This document shows positions 33,038 through 39,124 of a DNA stretch of 39,124 bases, piece after piece; the first letter of the stretch is position 1; each line of letters begins with the position of its first letter. This DNA comes from Silicimonas sp. (GTDB lineage Bacteria; Pseudomonadota; Alphaproteobacteria; Rhodobacterales; Rhodobacteraceae): positions 1 to 39,124 of the forward strand of contig JABDJO010000092.1 in assembly GCA_013002465.1 (NCBI GenBank), read 5' to 3'. The translations under genes and the position numbers were made by a program. The notes beneath the pieces are model-generated. The model saw only the letters and a program-made list of their open reading frames with translations, was not told the origin of the DNA and made no database searches.

Positions 33038-34120
33038 ATGGGCGCCTATATCCTCCGACGGCTTTTGCTGATCATTCCGACATTGTTCGGGATCATGCTG
33101 ATCAACTTTACCCTGACGCAATTCGTTCCCGGCGGCCCGATCGAACAGATCCTGGCGCGGCTTGAAGGCTCGGGCGATGTGTTCGAGACGATCTCGGGCG
33201 GCGGTGGCGACGTGGATTTGGGCTCGGAAAGTGACTCTGGCTATATCGGCGGGCGCGGTCTGCCAAAGGAGTTCATCGAGGACCTGGAAAAACAGTTCGG
33301 CTTCGACAAACCGGCCCATATCCGGTTCTTCAACATGTTGTGGAACTATGTCCGCTTCGATTTCGGCGAGAGCTATTTCCGAAGCGTCAGCGTGATTGAT
33401 CTGGTGATCGAAAAAATGCCGGTGTCGATCACCCTTGGCCTTTGGTCGACGCTGATCGCCTATCTTGTGTCGATCCCCCTTGGCATCCGAAAGGCGGTGC
33501 GCGACGGGTCCAACTTCGACACCTGGACCAGCGGGCTGATCATCATGGCCTATGCGATCCCCGGGTTCCTGTTCGCGATCCTGTTGTTGGTCATGTTCGC
33601 CGGTGGCACCTATTGGCAGATCTTCCCGTTAAGGGGGCTCACGTCGGAAAACTTCGACGATCTTTCCGCCCTTGGAAAGGTCGCCGATTACTTCTGGCAT
33701 ATCGCCCTTCCGGTGATCGCGTCATCCATCGGCGGTTTTGCCACGCTGACCCTGCTGACCAAGAACTCGTTCCTGGATGAGATCAAGAAGCAGTACGTGG
33801 TCACTGCCAAGGCCAAGGGATTGAACGAATCCCGGGTGCTTTATGGCCATGTGTTCCGCAATGCGATGCTGATCGTGATCGCGGGCTTTCCGTCCTTGTT
33901 CATCGGCATCTTCTTTGGCGGCTCGATCATCATCGAAACGATCTTTTCGCTGGATGGGCTGGGCCGCCTTGGGTTCGAAGCCACTGTGGCCCGCGATTAT
34001 CCGGTGATCTTCGGCACGTTGTTTGCCTTTGGCCTTTTGGGCCTGTTGGTCGGGATCCTGTCGGATCTGATGTATGTCTTTGTCGATCCCCGCATCGACT
34101 TTGAAAAGCGGGAGGTCTAG
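33038..34120 (+). CDS. yejB: ABC transporter permease YejB
   Basis: A 360-residue inner-membrane permease of the DppB/OppB type. The N-terminal helix is [37 protein letters not shown], followed by a periplasmic segment of about 80 residues with an unusual Gly/Asp/Ser-rich stretch ([17 protein letters not shown]). Five further helices follow. The EAA cytoplasmic loop that docks on the ATPase, around [24 protein letters not shown], lies between residues 247 and 275. It starts eight bases after the yejA stop, with GAGG of the yejA end as Shine-Dalgarno, and is in the same operon. Confidence 0.93.
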   Translation: MGAYILRRLLLIIPTLFGIMLINFTLTQFVPGGPIEQILARLEGSGDVFETISGGGGDVDLGSESDSGYIGGRGLPKEFIEDLEKQFGFDKPAHIRFFNMLWNYVRFDFGESYFRSVSVIDLVIEKMPVSITLGLWSTLIAYLVSIPLGIRKAVRDGSNFDTWTSGLIIMAYAIPGFLFAILLLVMFAGGTYWQIFPLRGLTSENFDDLSALGKVADYFWHIALPVIASSIGGFATLTLLTKNSFLDEIKKQYVVTAKAKGLNESRVLYGHVFRNAMLIVIAGFPSLFIGIFFGGSIIIETIFSLDGLGRLGFEATVARDYPVIFGTLFAFGLLGLLVGILSDLMYVFVDPRIDFEKREV

Positions 34121-34123
34121 GCC

Positions 34124-35305
34124 ATGGCCCTGCCCGACCCAGACATCCCCGATCCTCTGCCCGAATTGAGCCCTGTCGTGCCCGAAAAAAAGCGCGCCTG
34201 GCTTTCACCGCTCAATCAGCGGCGCTGGCGGAATTTCCGGCGCAACCGGCGCGCCTTTTGGTCGCTGATCATCTTTGCCGTGCTTTTCGGCCTCAGCCTG
34301 TTTGCCGAGTTCATCGCCAACAACAAGCCGATCCTGGTGAAATACCAGGGCGAATACTACATGCCCATTTTCCAGTTCTATCCCGAAACCGCCTTCGGGG
34401 GCGATCTGCCGATCGAGGCGCAATACCAGTACGAGGATATCGCCTGCCTCATCGTCTCGGGCGGTGTGATCGACTGCTATGACGATCCCGAAGGTATCCT
34501 GACCGAAATCGAGGAAAGCGGCACCGCCTTGGGCGACCCGGTGGACAAGGGCTGGATGATCTGGCCGATCATCCCCTATCGCTATGATACCATTGTGGAC
34601 ATTCAGGGTGCCGCGCCGTCCGCGCCCGATGCCAACAACTGGCTCGGAACCGACGACACCAAGCGCGACGTGGTGGCGCGGGTGATCTATGGGTTCCGCT
34701 TGTCGATTGCGTTTACCCTGATCGTGACGATAAGCGCGTCGTTGATCGGGATACTCGCAGGCGCGGTTCAGGGTTATTTCGGCGGCTGGCTGGATCTCGT
34801 GTTTCAGCGGCTGTTGGAAATATGGTCCTCTACCCCGTCACTCTACGTCATCATCATCATGTTCGCGATCTTCGGGCGAAGTTTCTGGATGCTGGTCTTT
34901 TTAACCGTCCTGTTTGGCTGGCCAGCCCTTGTGGGCGTTGTCAGGGCCGAGTTCCTGAGGGCGCGCAATTTCGAATACGTCCGCGCCGCCCGCGCCTTGG
35001 GCGTGTCGAACCGCACCATCATGTTCCGCCACATGCTGCCCAATGCCATGGTGGCGACGGTCACGCTTTTGCCGTTCATCATCACCGGCACGATCTCGAC
35101 GCTCGCGGGCCTTGATTTCCTGGGCTACGGCCTGCCCTCATCGGCGCCCTCCCTTGGTGAGTTGACCCTGCAGGCAAAGCAGAACCTGCAGGCGCCCTGG
35201 CTGGCCTTCACGGCCTTCTTCACCTTCGCCATCATGCTTTCGCTCTTGGTCTTCATCTTCGAAGGCGTGCGCGATGCCTTCGACCCCAGAAAGACCTTCG
35301 CATGA
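34124..35305 (+). CDS. yejE: ABC transporter permease YejE
   Basis: A 393-residue DppC/OppC-type permease that pairs with YejB. The N-terminal cytoplasmic part LSPLNQRRWRNFRRNRRAFWS leads into the first helix (SLIIFAVLFGLSLFAEFI). A periplasmic loop of about 120 residues is typical of YejE and separates helix 1 from the rest (MPIFQFYPETAFGGDLP; NNWLGTDDTKRDVVARVIYGFR). The EAA loop is RAEFLRARNFEYVRAARALGVSNRTIMFRHMLPNA. GGGAGG is before the ATG. It begins three bases after yejB and overlaps yejF by four bases (ATGA). Confidence 0.93.
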   Translation: MALPDPDIPDPLPELSPVVPEKKRAWLSPLNQRRWRNFRRNRRAFWSLIIFAVLFGLSLFAEFIANNKPILVKYQGEYYMPIFQFYPETAFGGDLPIEAQYQYEDIACLIVSGGVIDCYDDPEGILTEIEESGTALGDPVDKGWMIWPIIPYRYDTIVDIQGAAPSAPDANNWLGTDDTKRDVVARVIYGFRLSIAFTLIVTISASLIGILAGAVQGYFGGWLDLVFQRLLEIWSSTPSLYVIIIMFAIFGRSFWMLVFLTVLFGWPALVGVVRAEFLRARNFEYVRAARALGVSNRTIMFRHMLPNAMVATVTLLPFIITGTISTLAGLDFLGYGLPSSAPSLGELTLQAKQNLQAPWLAFTAFFTFAIMLSLLVFIFEGVRDAFDPRKTFA

Positions 35306-36900
35306 GCGTTGTGATGGAAGTGCGCGACCTCAGCGTTTCGTTCCGCCAGGATGGCGCGGAAACCAACGCGGTCAAGAACGTCAGCTTCGACATTGCCCGG
35401 GGCGAAACCGTGGCTTTGGTCGGCGAAAGCGGGTCGGGCAAGTCCGTGACCGCGCTCTCGACCGTGTCCTTGTTGCCCGACAGCGCCGAGATCACCGGGT
35501 CCGTCACCTATGAAGGCACCCAGATGATCGGAGCGCCCGAGGCGGACCTGAGGCGCGTCAGGGGCAACGACATCAGCTTCATCTTTCAGGAACCGATGAC
35601 CTCGCTCAACCCCCTGCACACGCTGGAAAAGCAGCTTGCGGAATCGATCCTGCTGCACCAGGGGCTGACCGGCAGTGCCGCGCGCGCGAAAGTCCTTGAG
35701 TTGTTGAACAAGGTCGGCATCGTTGAACCCGAAAAGCGCCTGACCAGCTATCCCCACCAGTTGTCCGGCGGTCAGCGTCAGCGCGTGATGATCGCGATGG
35801 CCCTTGCCAACGGGCCCGAACTTTTGATCGCCGACGAACCCACCACAGCACTTGATGTGACCATCCAGGCGCAGATCCTCGAACTTCTGGCCGATCTGAA
35901 AGAGGCCGAGGGCATGTCGATGCTGTTCATCACCCATGACCTTGGCATCGTGCGCAAGTTCGCCGACCGGGTGTTCGTGATGAAGGATGGCGAGATTGTC
36001 GAACGCGGGGAAACCAAGGCGCTGTTCGACGACCCTCAGCATCCATATACGCAAACGCTGTTGTCGGCCGAACAGACGGGCCAGCCGGACCCGGTGCCCG
36101 AAGGGGCCGAAACGGTTGCCGAAACCGACGCCTTGCGTATCTGGTTCCCGATCTTTCGCGGCCTACTGAAACGGACCGTGGGCCACATCAAGGCGGTGAA
36201 CGCGGCCTCTCTGTCGGTCAGGGCGGGTGAAACCGTGGGGATCGTGGGTGAAAGTGGGTCGGGCAAGACGACTCTGGCCCTGGCCATCATGCGACTGATT
36301 TCGTCAGATGGGCCTATCGTCTTCATGGGCCGCGATATTCAGGGACTGAACTCCAAGGCGCTGCGGCCGCTCAGATCACAAATGCAGATCGTGTTTCAGG
36401 ACCCCTACGGATCGCTTAGCCCCCGGATGACGGTGGAAGAGATCATTGCCGAGGGCCTGACGATCCATCAGATCGACCCCAATCGGGACAACCGCGAAAT
36501 GGTGGCCGAAATCATGGTCGAGGTCGGGCTGGACCCGACCACCATGCACCGCTATCCGCACGAGTTCTCGGGCGGTCAGCGGCAGCGCATTGCCATTGCG
36601 CGCGCCATGATCCTGCGTCCGCGACTGCTGGTGTTGGACGAGCCCACTAGTGCTTTGGACATGACGGTGCAGGTTCAGATTGTCGATCTTTTGCGCGACC
36701 TGCAAAAGAAGTACGGGCTGGCTTATCTGTTCATCAGCCACGACCTGAAGGTGGTGCGGGCGCTGTCGCACAAGGTCATGGTGATGAAGCGCGGTGATGT
36801 GGTTGAACAAGGCGACGCCGCCCAGATTTTCGACAATCCCCAAACCGACTATACGCGCGAATTGATGGCGGCTGCGTTCGAAGTCAAGGCAACCGGCTGA
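35302..36900 (+). CDS. yejF: ABC transporter ATPase YejF, two fused ABC domains
   Basis: 532 residues carrying two complete nucleotide-binding domains, so it powers YejBE alone. Domain 1: Walker [11 protein letters not shown] (41-50), signature LSGGQRQRV, Walker [13 protein letters not shown], switch His in FITHDLG. Domain 2: Walker [11 protein letters not shown], signature FSGGQRQRI, Walker [13 protein letters not shown], His in FISHDLK. The usual oligopeptide-ABC inter-domain linker ([13 protein letters not shown]) follows domain 1. Translation is coupled to yejE by the ATGA overlap. It is the last gene of the operon. Confidence 0.94.
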   Translation: MSVVMEVRDLSVSFRQDGAETNAVKNVSFDIARGETVALVGESGSGKSVTALSTVSLLPDSAEITGSVTYEGTQMIGAPEADLRRVRGNDISFIFQEPMTSLNPLHTLEKQLAESILLHQGLTGSAARAKVLELLNKVGIVEPEKRLTSYPHQLSGGQRQRVMIAMALANGPELLIADEPTTALDVTIQAQILELLADLKEAEGMSMLFITHDLGIVRKFADRVFVMKDGEIVERGETKALFDDPQHPYTQTLLSAEQTGQPDPVPEGAETVAETDALRIWFPIFRGLLKRTVGHIKAVNAASLSVRAGETVGIVGESGSGKTTLALAIMRLISSDGPIVFMGRDIQGLNSKALRPLRSQMQIVFQDPYGSLSPRMTVEEIIAEGLTIHQIDPNRDNREMVAEIMVEVGLDPTTMHRYPHEFSGGQRQRIAIARAMILRPRLLVLDEPTSALDMTVQVQIVDLLRDLQKKYGLAYLFISHDLKVVRALSHKVMVMKRGDVVEQGDAAQIFDNPQTDYTRELMAAAFEVKATG

Positions 36901-36905
36901 CGCAC

Positions 36906-36933
36906 AAAATGGAAAGGGCGGCCAAAGCCGCCC
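36906..36933 (-). terminator. Hairpin serving the VPLPA-CTERM gene and yejF
   Basis: GGGCGGC-CAAA-GCCGCCC (36916-36933). Read on the minus strand, it is followed by TTTCCATTTT, so it terminates the minus-strand gene 26 bases upstream. For yejF on the plus strand it is a hairpin with no T run 15 bases past the stop. Confidence 0.7.
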
Positions 36934-36958
36934 CGCCCTGATCAGTTTGCACCCGTGT

Positions 36959-37639
36959 TCAGGCTTTCTTGCGACGCTTCATCGCGGCAAGGCCACCCAA
37001 ACCACCCAGCAGCAGGAAGCCTGCAGCGGGCAGTGGCACTTCGTTCATCTTGTAGCTGACGGTGATCGACCGGATCTTGAACCCCTGTTCGGAAAAGGCA
37101 CCGATCTTGAACATCGACGCATATTCGCTGACGGTACCATCGTTTGTCCAGGTCCCGATATAAGGGTCCTTCCAGGTGCCGGTGGTGCCAGTTCCAAGAC
37201 TATAAGTCTCGCCAGTGTAATCAGAACCACCCATTGGCGTTATCTCGAAACCACCATTGCCATAATACTTATCGAGAAAGGTGATTTCCTCGATGTAGAC
37301 ATTGTCGGCGAACGAGAACTTCAAGTACTCGTGCGGTTCGTTACCACCGCCGCCATCGACATAGTGCTCGTTGTCCCCCGGGGTATACACCCCAAGACCC
37401 CAAGTTTGCCATTGGCCAACAGATCCACCGCCGTCGGACCCGTCCGAGATGTAATCAAACCCGTAATAAGTACCCATCGTCACGGTAACCGAGGTGTCAC
37501 CGCTGTTTGAGTCAAAGTTAAAGGAGTTCTCGTAGGTATTGCCGGGATGGTATCCGGTGAAGTCGTAGGTTTCAGTGGCTGCATGTGCTGCGCCCGCCAA
37601 AACCACTGCTGCGATACTCGCAGCGATCATTTTGTACAT
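36959..37639 (-). CDS. VPLPA-CTERM surface protein 1
   Basis: A 226-residue exported protein. The signal peptide is MYKMIAASIAAVVLAGAAHA. A Gly/Tyr/Asp/Thr-rich beta-strand domain of about 175 residues follows, with no catalytic motif recognised. The C terminus is the tripartite sorting signal VPLPA-AGFLLLGGLGGLAAM-KRRKKA (residues 201-226), meaning that an exosortase (XrtD type in TIGRFAM usage) cuts and anchors it. No exosortase gene is in the window. GGGGA eight bases before the ATG at 37639 supports this start. Role unknown; such proteins are often part of exopolysaccharide or surface layers. Confidence 0.88.
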   Translation of the reverse strand: MYKMIAASIAAVVLAGAAHAATETYDFTGYHPGNTYENSFNFDSNSGDTSVTVTMGTYYGFDYISDGSDGGGSVGQWQTWGLGVYTPGDNEHYVDGGGGNEPHEYLKFSFADNVYIEEITFLDKYYGNGGFEITPMGGSDYTGETYSLGTGTTGTWKDPYIGTWTNDGTVSEYASMFKIGAFSEQGFKIRSITVSYKMNEVPLPAAGFLLLGGLGGLAAMKRRKKA

Positions 37640-37757
37640 TTTAGTTTCCCCACACTCGCCAGCCCAACACGGGCCGGACACACACTTAGACCTTCAGTAT
37701 AATGCGGGATATCTCATAACGCACTGAAATTGTTAATTGTTCTTGGATTATGGACAG

Positions 37758-38461
37758 TTACAACTCTGAACCTTCAATGTTGACGCTTTGCGCCCTCCGC
37801 CGCCGGGACATCCAGCCAAGCGCCAGTATTCCGGCCCCCAATGCCGCCCCGGCGGGTGGTAGAGGAACCGCTTCCAGGGAAACGTCGCTGAAGGTGATGC
37901 CGGTGATGCGAAATGCCGAGTTTTCGCTCCAGCAGCCGTGGCCCTGAACAATGGAATACCCGCAAGCTTGGTACTCTGAAGCGCCGATGGCAAAACGCGT
38001 ACCCAGATAGCCTGCGTCCAGAAGGATCGTGCTGACCCAGTCAAATCCTGACAGGTCGTCGACCTTGAAGTCCCGCTGATACGTCAGGTCATCGCCCAGG
38101 TACAACCCAAAGCGATCCCACCAGTCACCCATGGCAAAGGTAATGCTTTCCAAACGAACGGCGCGGTCGAACTGGAATATCACCGCGTCATTGGCGCCAT
38201 AGCTGTCGATCTGCCAGGTGCCATCTTCATAGGGGCTGTCATCGGCGCTTTGGACCGAAAGGCCTCGGGGCGACTGTATCGCGTTGGCCGTGCCGGCAGC
38301 GATCTGACCACCGCTTTCGGTGCCGCCCTGAACGGACACCCGTTCCGCGCCGCTTCGGCGGCGAAACTGGATGGGTCAAGGGCGTCGAAGTCCAGGGTCG
38401 TGGCGCTTGCCGGGCAAGACAGGGCGGTCACCACGCAGGCAATCAGAACAGAACGGGCCAT
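37758..38461 (-). pseudogene. VPLPA-CTERM surface protein 2, frameshifted
   Basis: Starts at the ATG 38459-38461 with GGAGG six bases ahead. The signal peptide is MARSVLIACVVTALSCPASA, followed by TTLDFDALDPSSFAAEAARNG. At the GGG (sense) run of 38339-38341 the frame breaks. With one more G the protein continues VSVQGGTESGGQIAAG and on to DAVIFQFDRAVRLESITFAMGDWWD, a PEP-CTERM-like beta-sandwich with a Cys-containing loop near the C terminus. The 704-base span is one base short of full codons. Sorting signal AVPLPPAGAALGAGILALGWMSRRRRA is followed by an unusual ten-residue extension, QSVNIEGSEL. A GTG at 38339 could start a protein without a signal peptide, useless for export. Confidence 0.8.
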
Positions 38462-38603
38462 AAGGACCTCCAGGTCGGGATGGACCGCCGTTCTGGCAAC
38501 AGTGATGCCCGATCTTACCACAGATCTGCTCGCAGTGGGTGGAAGTCTATATTTTTGGTAAACGGTTCTGGAGCGCGTTCACACTTGGCATACAGGCAAA
38601 GGA

Positions 38604-38629
38604 AAAGGCGCCACGAAGGCGCCCTTTCC
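38604..38629 (-). terminator. Terminator of VPLPA-CTERM gene 3
   Basis: On the minus strand, 20 bases after the stop of the third VPLPA gene, AAAGGGCGCC-TTCGT-GGCGCC is followed by TTTTCCTTT. The GGCGCC stems are perfect. Confidence 0.75.
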
Positions 38630-38648
38630 GAATTCCGTTGTGTGTCGC

Positions 38649-39124
38649 TTACTTGCGGCGGCGAACCATCGCCAGCCCACCAAGTCCTGCCAGAAGCAGG
38701 AAGCCTGCAGCGGGAAGCGGGATTTCACTCACAACTATGTCGTCGAGGCGAGCATTCGCATCTCCCGCAGAAGACCAAACGGCGCTTAACAAATTCTCAC
38801 CAAGATCACCGAACAACGAGATTGTGTAACCATAGTTCTTGCAAATCATGTCATTGAAGCAAGCGTCAATACTCGCAGGATCCGATCCTTCTCCGTCAAA
38901 CCATTCAATTCCAAAACCGTCCGCAATTATTTCAGCGAAACTTTGAAGATTCCCAAAGTTGTAGGATGCTGAACCGCCGCCCGCATAGTTGAGCGTCAGA
39001 GTCATAAAGTTTGACGCCGGCTCGCCAATGGCGCCGTTGCCGGTATTCAGAAAATAAAACGAGTCAAGGTTAAAGCTCGATCCGTCGATCTTGGTCAGCG
39101 TCGGTTCAATCGTTTGAGTAGTTT
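38649..39124 (-). CDS. VPLPA-CTERM surface protein 3, N terminus beyond the window
   Basis: The frame is open to the window edge, so only the C-terminal 157 residues are seen. The strand-rich part includes FNLDSFYFLNTGNGAIGEP, NYAGGGSASYNFGNL and DGFGIEWFDGEGSDP, with two Cys (DACFNDMICKNYG) that might pair. The sorting signal is EIPLPAAGFLLLAGLGGLAMVRRRK, nearly the same as that of protein 1, with Ile in place of Val at the first position. An internal ATG at 39005 is not the true start. A terminator follows. Confidence 0.82.
   Translation of the reverse strand, partial: TTQTIEPTLTKIDGSSFNLDSFYFLNTGNGAIGEPASNFMTLTLNYAGGGSASYNFGNLQSFAEIIADGFGIEWFDGEGSDPASIDACFNDMICKNYGYTISLFGDLGENLLSAVWSSAGDANARLDDIVVSEIPLPAAGFLLLAGLGGLAMVRRRK

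Noticed and set aside
37698..37703. Plus-strand TATAAT
   Set aside because: No gene follows on that strand and no -35 is seen.
1..39124. CRISPR arrays, tRNAs, IS elements, prophage genes
   Set aside because: Gaps between genes were read on both strands; no repeat-spacer pattern, cloverleaf or transposase/integrase gene was found.

Overview
The window is about 39 kb of GC-rich alphaproteobacterial chromosome, most likely from the Roseobacter group or a close relative in Rhodobacteraceae. The evidence is a GcrA cell-cycle regulator, an Hda-type DnaA regulator, a short prolyl-tRNA synthetase without editing domain, a membrane-anchored CycM-type cytochrome c, and three VPLPA-CTERM surface proteins. 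It reads mostly as core chromosome with small accessory patches. No tRNA, rRNA, CRISPR array, IS element or prophage was seen.

Layout. 1-900: a REPIN-like double hairpin, then an AT-richer HEPN-domain gene coupled to the end of parE. 0.9-7.3 kb: parE, a sterol-desaturase-family hydroxylase, a HemG-like flavodoxin, a DUF1523-type membrane protein, a P1/DmpA self-processing peptidase and a kynurenine-formamidase-like hydrolase. 7.3-13.5 kb: an FAD amine-oxidase-like protein, a low-GC SDR, a periplasmic sugar dehydrogenase, proS and a proline-racemase-family enzyme with a Ser/Cys active site. 13.6-20.2 kb: AI-2E/PerM transporter, hda, ppk1 and ppx (polyphosphate synthesis and breakdown), with a purine nucleoside phosphorylase gene lying in the opposite direction between ppk and ppx. 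20.2-24.3 kb: small uncharacterised ORFs, the argD-argF pair, and a periplasmic cytochrome c behind an FNR/DNR-type site. 24.3-30.3 kb: gcrA, rimO, a frameshifted EamA/DMT exporter, a GntR/FCD regulator next to an ApbA-like dehydrogenase with a clean palindromic operator, and pheA. 30.4-36.9 kb: cycM and a complete yejABEF oligopeptide/microcin-C-type ABC importer. 36.9-39.1 kb: three consecutive minus-strand VPLPA-CTERM genes, the middle one frameshifted and the last cut by the window edge.

How the genes work together. ppk1 and ppx set polyphosphate level. hda and gcrA act on replication initiation and cell-cycle transcription. argD and argF are consecutive minus-strand arginine genes. The two cytochromes c belong to respiration, one of them probably induced at low oxygen or by NO. 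yejABEF brings peptides into the cell. The VPLPA-CTERM proteins are exported and probably processed by an exosortase encoded elsewhere. I found no clear new multi-gene system. The best leads are the HEPN gene riding on parE, the FNR-type promoter with class II spacing, the operator beside the GntR gene, and two single-base frameshifts that are either natural decay or consensus errors.
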